Of a stretch of 64,000 nt of DNA, positions 1 to 11,457 are shown in pieces (the stretch's first letter is position 1; each line of letters starts with the position of its first letter). Position numbers and translations under genes: made by a program. Below the pieces are notes generated by a model that did not search any database, was not told the DNA's origin, and saw only the letters and a program-made list of their open reading frames with translations. Origin of the DNA: Piper betle (lineage: Eukaryota; Streptophyta; Magnoliopsida; Piperales; Piperaceae); NCBI GenBank assembly GCA_033002965.1, contig JAURVB010014787.1, positions 112,508-176,507 of the forward strand, read 5' to 3'.

Positions 1-740
1 GAGCCAGCGTGATTTTCATGCATCCAATCTTCAAGTTCTCCTAGACATGCAGCTGAGAACAACGAGCTCATGAAAATATCTCAGCATGGGTATCCCTGGT
101 TTTCTGCAAAGACACAGTGATTGAGTAGTTCAATAGGATTTCCACAAGAAACTGGAAAATGTCTCGCTGATGTTAAGACATGAACTGTTAAAAATTTCGA
201 CGAGAAATTGGACACCTTCCTACCAGAACCAGAATACAGTGAGAAAGACAAATGCCCGTTTCAAGCATTTTACCTAAGACAAGATGTAAAGACCGGCCTG
301 CTTAGTGCAAAATGCAAACTGACATGATACGAACCTCGCGGGAAGAAGCTGCATGCTCTAGTGGAGGAACAGATGAGGAACTCTCAGATTCTGCATCTTG
401 TAACGTTGAACCCTATGCCAATTTGAACAAGTGGAAAGACTGATTGGACCACGGGTTTTCCCAAAAAGTCCTTCACATTTGTCCAACAATTTTGTTTTTT
501 TTCCCGATGCCAGGATATATGTTTGTGCGAGTGCAATTAATTACTTCATTCTTTCTTTGTTTGGTTTGATCTTATGCTCTTATAATGTATTTGTAGTTAA
601 CTCAAACTTAAATATTTATTCACTTGCACTCAACTCGGCTTGGCTTAAAGAGAGATAAAATGCATGTACAAAAAAATTGTATGTATTTTAAATTATTTGG
701 ATACTTAGTTGTGCATAATATTTTATTTTTTTCCATAGAT
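1..740. other. intergenic, no gene seen
   Basis: AT-rich sequence. No reading frame here has recognisable protein similarity or flanking splice structure. The one open stretch (431-658) is hydrophobic and low in complexity and reads as chance. Confidence 0.6.
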
Positions 741-744
741 TATA

Positions 745-921
745 GCTAAACGATTTGTTATAGCAAGTGCCACAGTAAATTCGTTGTAACACTTGTATGA
801 TTGGCTTAAATCTTTTTAATTTAAGGTATTTAAAATTTTAATTATAATAATTAAATTAAATTCCTTTAATTAAAAAGATTTAAACCAATTGCTATAACAC
901 TTGCTATAGCAAATCTCTAGC
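745..921. mobile_element. foldback MITE-like element
   Basis: The two ends are inverted copies of each other. The left arm reads GCTAAACGATTTGTTATAGC and the right arm, on the reverse strand, reads GGCTAGAGATTTGCTATAGC. Both arms continue inward through AAGTG and then a shared TTTAAATCTTTTTAATT-like stretch, so almost the whole element could fold into a hairpin. It has no coding capacity. This is the organisation of a foldback miniature inverted-repeat element. The superfamily is not clear because I could not fix a target-site duplication. Confidence 0.6.
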
Positions 922-1199
922 CTTAATTATAATGTACTCTATGAAACAAACAAAAGCAATAATCATGGGAATAAAGAAAATGGGTTCTCATTTAAGCGCA
1001 TTTGACTACCGATTTCACGCCTATATATATTTATATTCTTTGAGAGAAGTGTGAATTTCAATTCCGTATTTCTCATCCTGTTATCAATCTTCTTGCCTTT
1101 CTTATGCCAACGGATGAATTCAAGTCCTCGATATCCATTCATGAATATGTTTATATATATATATATGTAAAAGATTGGATAGCCTGGGGCGACTGTAGG

Positions 1200-1641
1200 A
1201 AACTAGACCATTCTATTTTATTTTTTTTAAAAAAAACTTCCCTTCCACCCTCCCACTGTCGTCCATGTCGGCGCAGCCACTGGCATCACCCTCGTCAGTG
1301 CCCGCGCCCACCATTGAGCCCCCGCCCTCAACCATGCTCACGCCCTTGCATTCCTGTCCACGTTGTCGATGACCTCCGCCGCACCCACGCTCAATGCACC
1401 ATCACCGTTCCTCCTCGCTGCGCCCACACTCGGGCGCGAGCATGGGCATGGCCGATCTGAACCGTTCAATTCTATTTTTTAAAAAATAAAACTTCCCCTC
1501 CTCCCTCCCACTGTTGTCCATGCTGGCGTGGTGCTGTCATCGCCCCCATCGGTGCCCACGCCCATGCCCTCGCACCCCCGTCAGCATTCCCGAGGATTTC
1601 TGTCGTGCCCATGCTCAACGCGTTACCACTGTTCCTCCTCG
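1200..1641. repeat. decayed GC-rich repeat copies
   Basis: Two related segments follow one another at about 1213-1460 and 1468-1690. Each starts with a T-run/A-run such as CTATTTTTTAAAAAATAAAA, continues with cttcccctcc-ctccctcccactg-like sequence, and then a C-rich stretch with GCCCATGCCC motifs. The second grades into the duplicated block that begins near 1642. Open frames here arise from the GC-rich composition and show no protein family. Confidence 0.5.
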
Positions 1642-1744
1642 CCTTGCCCATGCCCAGGCGCGGGCATGGACGTGGCAGAGGAGCAAGGGCGGCGGCACTA
1701 CCAGCGTGGGTGAGGTGGAGGGCGGCGGCTCAGGTGTGGGCACG

Positions 1745-2257
1745 TGTAATGACCCAACCATAGTGCAACGTCATGGGCTTATGTCATTTCTCTAAAATGG
1801 TTAACCTAAGTTAAAGATCTATAGTTCATTCTCACTTATAAATAGGATCTTCTCCCATTAGGTATTAGATGTGAGACTAAGTTGAGAGATCTCAAAAGAT
1901 CTTCTCCCATTAGGTATTAAATGTGAGACTAAATTGAAGGATCTCACAATCCACCCACCTTAATAAATTTCGTCCCTAAGATGCCTATACTTGGCCCGTT
2001 GCTAGCCCCAGCCCACGACCTTTCTGGCCCGCGACCAGCAGCCTAGCCAACATCTCTAGTCTAACCCACAACCTAATACGGAACCAGGTTGCTCTGATAC
2101 CATTTGTAATGACCCGGCCCAAAGTGCAACGTAATGCACCTAAGTTATTTCTTTAAAATGTTTAACCTAAGTTAAAGATTTATAGTTCATCCTCACTTAT
2201 AAACAGGATCTTCTCCCAGTAGGTATTAGATGTGAAACTTAATTAAAGGATCTCACA
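1745..2257 (-). mobile_element. TRIM-like miniature LTR retroelement, copy 1
   Basis: Two direct repeats bounded by TG and CA lie at 1745-1948 (204 bp) and 2105-2257 (153 bp). Read on the minus strand, the right repeat is followed after two bases by TGGTATCAGAGC (2102-2091), the standard plant primer-binding site for initiator tRNA-Met. A purine tract (AAGGTGGGTGGAT, about 1961-1949) precedes the left repeat. A TATA-like CCTATTTATAAG lies inside the repeats. The internal region is only about 156 bp and non-coding. Flanks are GCACG and ACACG, a five-base target duplication with one mismatch. Small size, PBS, PPT, paired LTRs and absence of genes define a TRIM. The left LTR is longer because of an internal duplication of about 51 bp. 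I see no 5S-like motif of the Cassandra type. Confidence 0.85.
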
Positions 2258-2672
2258 ACACGGATGTAGGAGCGGGCGCAGGCATGGGTGTTGCGGATGA
2301 GCAAGGGGTCGTGGGTGCTGTGACAAGCAAGGGAGCGGGGTTGCGAGGGGGCACAGAGGCACAGGTGGGGGGGGGGGAGGCCGCGACCTAGGTTGGGGCA
2401 CAGCGACGAGGGCGAGGACGAGGGCGTGGCAAACAACAGTGGCACTAAATTGGATGAAGATTAGGGTTTTTTAAAAAACCAAATTTGGGTCGTCAGATTA
2501 TATCTGATGGCCAAGATTGGGGCAACTTCAAAAATTTTCCGCAGTCGCCCCTAAGCTATCCAAAATTTTCCTTGCCCATGCCCAGGCGCGGGCATGGACG
2601 TGGCAGAGGAGCAAGGGCGGCGGCACTACCAGCGTGGGTGAGGTGGAGGGCGGCGGCTCAGGTGTGGGCACG

Positions 2673-3185
2673 TGTAATGACCCAACCATAGTGCAACGTC
2701 ATGGGCTTATGTCATTTCTCTAAAATGGTTAACCTAAGTTAAAGATCTATAGTTCATTCTCACTTATAAATAGGATCTTCTCCCATTAGGTATTAGATGT
2801 GAGACTAAGTTGAGAGATCTCACAAGATCTTCTCCCATTAGGTATTAAATGTGAGACTAAATTGAAGGATCTCACAATCCACCCACCTTAAGAAATTTCG
2901 TCCCTAAGATGCCTATACTTGGCCGGTTGCTAGCCCCAGCCCACAACCTTTCTGGCCCGCGACCAGCAGCCTAGCCAACATCTCTAGTCTAACCCACAAC
3001 CTAATACGGAACCAGGTTGCTCTGATACCATTTGTAATGACCCGGCCCAAAGTGCAACGTAATGCACCTAAGTTATTTCTTTAAAATGTTTAACCTAAGT
3101 TAAAGATTTATAGTTCATCCTCACTTATAAACAGGATCTTCTCCCAGTAGGTATTAGATGTGAAACTTAATTAAATGATCTCACA
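2673..3185 (-). mobile_element. TRIM-like miniature LTR retroelement, copy 2
   Basis: This is the second copy within the duplicated block. LTRs are at 2673-2876 and 3033-3185, the PBS is at 3030-3019 on the minus strand, and the purine tract lies just inside the left LTR. The flanks (GCACG, ACACG) are the same as in copy 1. This shows that the element was copied together with its surroundings and did not insert independently. Confidence 0.85.
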
Positions 3186-3517
3186 ACACGGATGTAGGAG
3201 CGGGCGCAGGCATGGGTGTTGCGGATGAGCAAGGGGTCGTGGGTGCTGTGACAAGCAAGGGTGCGGGGTTGCGAGGGCGCGGCAGCTCGGGCGAAGTCGC
3301 GAGGGGGTACGGAGGCACAGGTGGGGTGGGGGAGGCCGCGACCTAGGTTGGGGCACAGCGACGAGGGCGAGGACGAGGGCGTGGCAAACAACAGTGGCAC
3401 TAAATTGGATGAAGATTAGGTTTTTTAAAAACCAAATTTGGGTCGTCAGATTATATCTGATGGCCTAGATTGGGGCAACTTCAAAAAATTTTCCCTGCAG
3501 TCGCCCCTAAGCTATCC

Positions 3518-3542
3518 AATATATATATATATATATATATAT
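3518..3542. repeat. (TA)n microsatellite
   Basis: An uninterrupted AT dinucleotide run follows the end of the duplicated block. Confidence 0.9.
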
Positions 3543-3544
3543 AA

Positions 3545-4790
3545 AGGCTAAAATTTTAAATGCGGCACTATTGATTCTGACCAAACTGAGAATCATATAC
3601 TTTGAATTTGGGGCTCATAAAAGTATATACCCTTCAAAATTCAAACTGTATGAACATGAAATTTCAATCATGGAAAGTTTGCTAGCAAATTAAGTAGCAA
3701 TTCGGATTGTTGGTAGAGGGGACCAATATATACATGCATTGGGTTTGTCTTGATATTCTCATGCTTAGGTCCACTTTATTTGAAGGCAAGGTCCCTCTGC
3801 TTTTGCCAAACCCAGCCACGATCATCAACTACAACAATATAAGAGGGAGGCACAGGAAAATTCTCCCCTAGATCTCTCCGAATTATCGTCTACAGCTAGC
3901 TACGTTGATTGATGATGGAGAAAATTAAAAGCACATGTATATATATATATATAAAGTGATTTATATATGAGTAGCAAGTGAACATATTGGAAAGAGATGG
4001 CTTTCATGACTGGAACAAGATGGGTTGTTTTACTGTTTTGAACGTACCAATCGCTTTCATATTCACAACCAAACAGTAAAATGTTCTTCTTCGCGTAAGA
4101 GATTCACATGTATGTCAGATATTGGCATGGCAGAGATTTTAAGAAGGGACGCCAGTGGAAATGATCGTACATATCCAATGCATCCAAGGTCCCGTGTTGG
4201 ATGCAGATTTATGAACGACCATAGTAATAAGTGTAAGAGGGGTGGGTTAGAAAAGGTGATCTGGAAAGGCAACCTGCCCACTGCGGCCATTGCTGAATTC
4301 CAGGCGAAAACACACTAACATCTGTTGAAGTTGAACCATTGCGTTCGGCTATATGTATATTTTTTCATATTATTTCCAGCTGATAAATGCATGCATAATT
4401 TTCAGATCTTATCAACCAAGAAAAAAATCAGGGTTTTATTTCAGTCTTGAAGCGTGAGCACTACGTATATGCATGTATATGTAATTATGTGGTACTAATT
4501 TGTCAGTGGGTCCCCGGCAAACAAACATTTAGGTCGTAGTATACAAGTATGATGCATTTGATGTGAGGAACACATCTTGAAGCTAGTATGCAATTGAACT
4601 AAGCTATATATATATATATGATATGAAATTTTTTTTATGCCCCTTAAGGGGCCGTCCTTATAATTGAACGGCCCAGCTACGCGAGGCACACAAAAATTTG
4701 CTCTTTATTAGTCTTTAGCTACAGCAGATGGCATGCGAGCTCATGTTATAAATCTGCCGGCCCGGAAAGAGATAATGCAGATGGGCGGAA
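3545..4790. other. intergenic, no gene seen
   Basis: AT-rich sequence with short TA runs near 3940 and 4605. The open stretch at 4025-4318 has no recognised family and no splice partners. It could be part of a non-coding transcript downstream of MIR396, but nothing in the sequence proves this. Confidence 0.5.
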
Positions 4791-4793
4791 GAA

Positions 4794-4920
4794 GATCGTT
4801 TCCCATGTCTTCCCACAGCTTTCTTGAGCTTCACACTGGGACTGAACTACACTGTGAACTATTCCGCTCATGACCAACAATTGAGTATGAAGTTCAAGAA
4901 AGCCGTGGAAAAGCATGATC
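4794..4920 (-). ncRNA. MIR396: MIR396 precursor hairpin
   Basis: On the minus strand the 5' arm (4910-4890) reads TTCCACGGCTTTCTTGAAC followed by TT. This is miR396-5p with G instead of A at position 7 of the common form. The 3' arm (4829-4809) reads GCTCAAGAAAGCTGTGGGAA followed by G, matching the known miR396b-3p type. The arms pair with G:U pairs and a one-base bulge. Pairing continues outward to GATC ends at 4794 and 4920, around a loop of about 60 nt. miR396 represses GROWTH-REGULATING FACTOR mRNAs and so restrains cell proliferation in leaves and flowers. No GRF gene lies in this window. The precursor is presumably transcribed by Pol II from a promoter somewhere in 4950-5450. Confidence is high because both mature arms are recognisable. 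Confidence 0.93.
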
Positions 4921-5461
4921 AGATCTACCCATATGTAACTATCTATCCTTTAATTAAAAGCTCCCACTACAGCCAGATCGAGCATGAGGGATAAGAGGAA
5001 TTAAGAGTCGACAATATTGGAAGCTCGAAGTACCAGCTAGTAGAACACAAATGTCTGGAAATTAATTTGAAAATCGTGAGGAATATAGAAAAATCACACC
5101 TCACTGGCGAGCTGATCAGAAGTACTTGATCGTATTATCAAATAATTCCTCTTGGTGATCACAATAGCAAAAACTAAGAACTGCCCATGAGATCAACTAC
5201 GCCAGTTTAGAGGACGTGAATCAGAAGAACTAGTGAGTTGAAGATAAAATGGAGGTGATATCCTAGTTGGAATTTGAGGAGAAAACAGTTCGGAAATGAA
5301 AGAAAGAGAGGGAGAAACGGGGAAGACGAGCTCTTTACGGCACAGTAATACCCGTTCGAGCGTGCCGCTACTGTTACCGCTAAACTCGTGCGCGAGGGGG
5401 TCACCTCCGAGCCATCCAGCCTGGTTAACAAAATAGAAAAATCAAAATAAAAAAAGTGATT

Positions 5462-5535
5462 TGGCGTCGCCCGGACTTGAACCGGAGACCTTCAGTGTGT
5501 TAGACTGACGTGATAACCAACTACACCACGACACC
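5462..5535 (-). tRNA. tRNA-Val (AAC)
   Basis: The minus strand folds as a full cloverleaf. The acceptor stem GGTGTCG pairs with CGACGCC and is followed by discriminator A. The D-arm carries the A-box TGGTGTAGTTGG. The anticodon loop is CTAACAC, giving anticodon AAC. The T-arm reads CCGG-TTCAAGT-CCGG and carries the B-box. No intron and no encoded CCA are present. The sequence closely resembles the common plant nuclear tRNA-Val(AAC), and the promoter is internal. All stems are intact, so it is probably functional. Confidence 0.95.
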
Positions 5536-5539
5536 TCCT

Positions 5540-7590
5540 TGGTTACTTGTGTGTATATTAAATTTATTAATCTATTTTAATATTTTTCTAAAATTATATT
5601 TTGAAGAACCTTGTGTTAGCTGATATAAAATATAAAATATCAACAGCTTTTGAATCTAGTCACCCTTTTCTAAATTTAAATAGTCGTAATTTTTTTAATA
5701 TAAACAAAATACCCTCACCTTCTAATAGTTATTGTAATTAAATGATCGATATTTAAGTTAGCTTACATAAAAATATTAGCTTCAACCAATACTAATTATC
5801 CTCTTATATTCTTTCCTACGAGGCTTAATGATGTAATTAACCATAGGAAAATGCATTGTTTGTACTAAAGACCAATATTTTTGGGTCAAATGGATAGCAA
5901 TGGCATAAAGATGATCTTGCATAATCACGATTAGTGCTAATATTACTAGTTTTTAATTGATCATTGCTTATTGCGTCTAGTTTTTTGTAGGATTCTAACA
6001 CAATTACTTTTCTACAATTTTCTTTAAATAAACAATAATTAGTAATCTTATATTAGTTCATCCAAGAGAGTAATTTAAAACTCTTGGAGTTTAGATTAAG
6101 CTCGTTCAGGTAGCAACTAGATAGATAGAGTAGAGTCAACTCCAAATCAATTTGTAGTCATTTATAGTAATATTTTTCAGTGTGGTAGATAAAAAGTATC
6201 ACAATGTGTAATATAGATTTTCATAAGAGTCTTTACATAGCACTCCAATTTGGCTAGCTCGTGGGTTGAATTGAAGTAAATAACTTTGGAATGCTAATTC
6301 ATAACCCATTAACATGCAAAACTAATTCATAGAGACATAAACCATTTAAGACGTCGGAAGACAGAAATCATATGGAGTGTAATGCACAAATAAAATCCAA
6401 AATACATGCAAAGACCCCTTTAGTTGGGCTCATACAAATAGGATATTTTAAATATGTATAAGTTATAAGGGGTACTTAGATTTTTGGAAAAAATTTAGCA
6501 AAGTCTTCCCTATAACTAAGACATTTAAAAATATTTCATAACTTGTAAGTATTCACAATTAATAAAATCACATGCAAAATATTTTGTTTATTTCATTTTC
6601 ACACACAACAACACTTAGGAGGTGTTTCACCTTATTCACATCACATTAGAGAGTAGTTATATTACATTTTTACATTCTTGAGGTTGTTAGTTTGTCTAAT
6701 TTTCATATAGGTCTTCAATCTTCAAAACAAAGCCCGAAAATTCTTCCAAATATTTCTTCTTCACTTTGGGTACTTACATAAGTAACATAGTTTAACATAC
6801 ATGAGATTTATTAAACCTTCAATTCACGAACTCAAGGGTTTAAAGAATTCCTGCACAAAATATAGGTTAGATCTATATGCCCTAAAGTATTCCATTTGCA
6901 AGACAGAAAGATACAGTTAGAAAAAAATAATACATTCACAAAAAACTAGTTTGCATTTCAAAATGGCCTGAGACCCCACATTTCACATCCACACAGTAGC
7001 CAATAACACCTTTGCAAAATAAGGAGGGAGACATATACACAAAACCAAAACAAAACACTACACACAAACAAACAAGCAGCCCAGCCCAACATCCTCCAAG
7101 CCTCCTTGTAATTTGTGTACCTATGCGAATCAATGTCATGATAACGCCTCTTCATAAATATAAGAAAATGTGTAAGCAACGAGTATTAATAAATCTCAAA
7201 TAAATAATAAGAGAAACAACAAAAGTGGCAAATAGATAACTCATTGTCCACGAAAAAACTGAAATGAAATAGAAACTTCTCCGTGCACACACACAATCTA
7301 CATCACAATATGGCGGATAGAGTCTAATCATAATTACAAAAATATCCACATACACGAACTATCAACAGTAATGTGTTGGTACTATGATGAGCCATAATTT
7401 GGTCGACCGTACATGCTCGTGGTTAATAAGGCCTAACTGATCCCATTTAAAAACATGGCATGATTCAGATATACTCAATAGAAAGCACACATATGCCGAG
7501 ATGCTGAAATACACACTACTAGCAATATTATATTGATAATCATAAACATACAATTAACTACTAATCAAACACCACATGTGGATATCGACC
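5540..7590. other. intergenic, no gene seen
   Basis: AT-rich sequence with only short, low-complexity open stretches on either strand. I recognise no exon, RNA gene or complete transposon. Confidence 0.5.
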
Positions 7591-7599
7591 GAGTCTCTT

Positions 7600-9000
7600 A
7601 GTTAGTGTCATGCTTCCATCCACTATGGATGTACTAAAAATCCAAAAATGTATAATAAGTATAAGGCTTGAGTATAATTAGTTTAAATAGCATTAAAGTG
7701 CAATTTTTGAGTTGAATCTTGTATTTTTAAAAACTCATCGAGAGATCCCATCCTTGAGATTTTATTAATCTAAAAAATCAATAAGAAGATCAGTAATTAA
7801 TAGGATTCAATAAAACGCTACTAGCTATGTCATACGATATAAAAGCAAAACACATAAGCCAAATAATAGATTAAGTTGAGGGATCGTCCTAATAGACCTA
7901 AGAAGAGTTCAACGTCCTACCACGACAAGCTCGACTCCTCATAGCTTAATAATGCAGACCACTAGTTAAACCATGTATGATGCGTGCATGTAATAATATG
8001 TAAATAGTCCTACAAGCGACAAATGATGTGACATGTAAGGCAAAACATTAAACACTCCATACATCACATTAACACCATAGTCACATGCTAAGCGAGACAA
8101 AAAATGCCCGAGGTTTTGACAAATCAAATGAGGATGTCGAGACATAAATTTTGGTATTTTATAAAATACATTTCGGAAATCAACCTGTGTACTTAAATTC
8201 TAACTTAAGATATTGAAATGCTCGGAGAACTAGGAGAATTTATCATGAGGTGTTTGACAACTAATCAAGAATGAAATCTCCATAAAATTATGAAAAGAAA
8301 TTTAAATTGTCAGTCAACTTATTTAGGTATAACCATGTTGATAATTTTATCATACCGACTTCAAAGTAGTTAAAGTTGAAAGATACTCTTATGAAATCAC
8401 TTGAGATATCAAATCAAACTCACGCTTTAACCCATTAATTATGAATTATTTTATTATTTAAAATAATCTGATAATGTTAGGTTAATTAGGATAATTAATT
8501 TAATTATTATTTAACTTAAGATTTCACATTAACAACCATTTTACAATCAAATGTGAGTTAAATTGTCATTATTTTAATTATTTAATTAATTTATTAATTT
8601 AACATGCAAAGCATGGCGGTCCAAAAATTACAAAATTTTAATCTTTTATACTTAAATCATTATTATGTCTATTAGTTGGTAGATTTCACGTTTAAGCTAA
8701 CACAAACATTTTATTTCATTTCATTCATAAAATAATAATAAATCAATGAAAATCACATTTTTATTATGCAAACGATAAGAAAATTAGTCAAATTAGATGA
8801 TGAAATGAAGATCTAGCTATTTACATGCATAATAAGAAATTCTACCTGCAAATAATCATGATCATGTATGAAAAATGAAAGGATCAGGGAGAGGACGATG
8901 TACCTGAGGGAGGAGGGAGGAGAGAGAGGGGAAGATGAAGGCGAGGAGGGGTTGACAGGGCTGGACGGTGGCCAAGGTGGCAAGAGGCGGCTAGGGGCCA
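7600..9000 (-). mobile_element. diverged remnant of the 2.7-kb LTR-like repeat
   Basis: Stretches near 7735-7980 follow the order of the better copy at 20.5-23.2 kb: a GAGATCCCATCCTTGAG-like motif, ATTAATCTAAAAAATCAA, GATTCAATAAAAC, and then an ACTCCT/TGATGC-rich part. A GC-rich purine tract at 8870-9000 sits where the other copies also have a GC-rich section. Similarity is patchy, so this is an old fragment at best. The open stretches here on both strands are composition artefacts. Confidence 0.4.
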
Positions 9001-9069
9001 ACCAAAACAAATATGCAGTAGACACACCATCCAGTGCCCAAGCTCACAATACCACATAAAAGATTCCAC

Positions 9070-11457
9070 TAATACCAGACCAATCGATCTGTACCCACGT
9101 GTGCTATTTGGATCGAGGCAAATTCAAAATCAGACATAAAATACAAGGCTGACAGGTTGGGTTTTACAATGTAGAATTTGACAAATATATGAATTATATA
9201 GCATTTGATTAATGTTATTTAACTCAATTACATGAAAAATACGATTATGCTTTCATACATCTTATTAGTTGCCTTAAAAAATTAATCATAAAATATTGTC
9301 ACGGCTACCATGAGATTGACTCAAGAACCACATAGTGGAGTAGTACTCAACCTGAGGAGTAATAAGCTTTGGTCGAATCAAATTAGGAGCTCTAATTACA
9401 AATATGCAGCTTTAGACGCGGCAAGTTTATTTTTATTTTTTATTTAAAAAAATATTGAGACAACAAGTTGGGGTGTTCATGATGCATATCGTGTATGCTT
9501 TAAGAAAGAAACAGACAATGTGGTTAATCAATTAACAGTTTTGAAAGCTTTTCGAGATAGTGAGTCGAGCAATTAGCTTGTGCTGGATTAAAAATAGCTC
9601 TGATGATCAAAGCCAATATGCTTGAAGTGCACTGAAGAAATAGACAAACTGCTCTTGAGAGAGGAGGCGGAGGAAAGTAATTCGTAAAAGCTTTGACTCG
9701 AAAAAAAGAACTTCAAGTGCTCCATGATAATGATAAAACGAAGCTGCACCACTTCAAAGGGCAACGAGAGGTTGACGGTTTGACGCAAGCTACACGCGAG
9801 CGCAAAAAGCATTAATTTGTGAGTTGTTTGTCGATTCTTATCAATAGAAGTGGGCAAGCTTCTTCCAACTTTCCAGTCGTTTTTATCAAGAAGATAAATA
9901 AACTTGCTTTTACAGCTTATTAAATGTTTGTTTTGGCTGTTTCTTATTTGGCATCATTTTTATCAGCAATAAACAAAAAATTAATATTCGAATTCACGGT
10001 TTCTTCTTGGAAGACATTGATCAGAAGTAAGTCAAGGTCATAGCAGAAAATCTGATCTAAAGTCAGCTCGTTACTTTTGTACGTACATATATAATTGATC
10101 ATTTGTTGGATCTTATTTTTCCAAATATATAAAATGTAGATTTCTAACCAAATTAGCTAGCTGTACATATATTTAAATATATGGTTCTCAAATTCATGGA
10201 GAGGTCTTGGGGAATTAATAAGTTAATTAGTTAAAGAGTATAGTTTTTCCCCAGCCAATTAAGTTGCAAGAGTTGTGCATTGCATTTGAGAGGTTCTTGG
10301 GTGGGTATTGTTGGTTCATGTGTGTGGGGTTGTAAACAGCAACTAGTTAGTGCTATGTATGGGGTGGAGTGGTTGGGAGATTAATTACTAGAAGATTGGC
10401 ATATATTAAAAAAAGTGGATCGAAGCTTGACAAATGGAGAATGTATACCAGAGCATTGGTACAGATAAGTTTGTGTATTGCTACAGTAGAGAAGATGGCT
10501 CCAGTTTTTCAATTTGGGGAGATTTTTTTAATTTGGTATGCCATCATTTCTCCTGAGAAACTTAATTCGGTGCAGTACATTCACCCTAAACCACATGAAA
10601 ACTTCAAACTAAGCAACATTAGCTTTCACAATCACACCTTAAGAATATGCCCATATTATATTAAATATTTACAATTTTATATAAAAATGAATGCTGAATA
10701 TAGAATGTGTGAGTTATTCACACTAAGCTCAGTGCCTGTACCTTGGAGTGTAGCTATATAATTTCCAAAGGGTCTTTGGAAAATATTTGTACACACACTG
10801 CTTCGGGTATTTGCAACAAATTAAGAACTGAGTTTTTTATTGGTTTGGGGGAGACAATATTAAGAAGTCCGAGGCTGGCGTCACAATGATGTAGCGAAGA
10901 TGTTAAAATTCCAAGGTATGTTTATAGCTATTTTCTTTCATCTGTTGCCCTTTTTGCCTGTTGGTCCACAAAGGCCCAACTTTCGATCATTATAGCTAGT
11001 GTAAAATAATGACGCTGCTTTCTCTTCTTCAAGAAAAACCAAACACGGCGAAGACTCACAAGAAGCTTCCTACTTTTTCGCTTACTCATCACCAAAACAT
11101 TTTAACAGAGTGAGACCGCAACATCGATCCTTCAAGTTTTTCCATTCCGATTGATGTCGTAAAAGCATTGACGAAAATTTTTTGCTCGAGTTATATCAAG
11201 AAGATCAGTTGATTCTAATCGTAGTACTGCATGTTTTTGTATGGTGTCCAAGAGTACTTTTGAGAGCTTGCCATCTTGAATATCGTTTTTTTCTATTCCT
11301 ATGGTATATGATTCACAGTTTTTAGGGGAAAGATGTTTGTGATGATATTCAGATATCAGACATAAGAGCAGATCGCAGAGAAAACAATATTACTTGGAAA
11401 TAAAAGAGTCAGAGGAGTCCTTTTTTGCATATATAGATAACATCAATATTCTTCAAA
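9070..11457. other. intergenic / upstream of the bHLH gene
   Basis: AT-rich sequence upstream of the bHLH gene. An open frame at 10369-10761 matches no family I know and has poor coding character. A first non-coding exon of the downstream gene may lie in 11000-11450, but I cannot place it from sequence alone. Confidence 0.45.

Larger units (their letters stand above)
1642..3518. repeat. tandem duplication of a block of about 0.93 kb
   Basis: Positions 1642-2569 are repeated almost exactly from 2570 onward with a 928-bp offset. The offset grows to about 955 bp at the far end because unit two carries a GC-rich insertion of about 27 bp near 3276. Each unit holds, in order, a GC-rich segment with GGGCATGGACGTGGCAGAGG, a complete TRIM-like element, a second GC-rich segment, and an AT-rich tail with TTTTTTAAAAA and GGGTCGTCAGATTATATCTG. 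The high identity between units indicates a fairly recent duplication compared with the older internal repeats. Confidence 0.85.

Noticed and set aside
1104..1795. Several Pro/Arg/His/Cys-rich open frames in the GC-rich repeats
   Set aside because: They follow base composition, recur in the tandem duplicate and show no protein family or splice structure.
2239..3400. Repeated minus-strand frames starting MPLLFATPSSSP
   Set aside because: The two frames are the same repeat DNA read twice; they include TRIM and GC-rich filler, not a gene.
10369..10761. 130-residue plus-strand frame upstream of the bHLH gene
   Set aside because: No recognisable domain, AT-driven composition and no link to splice sites.
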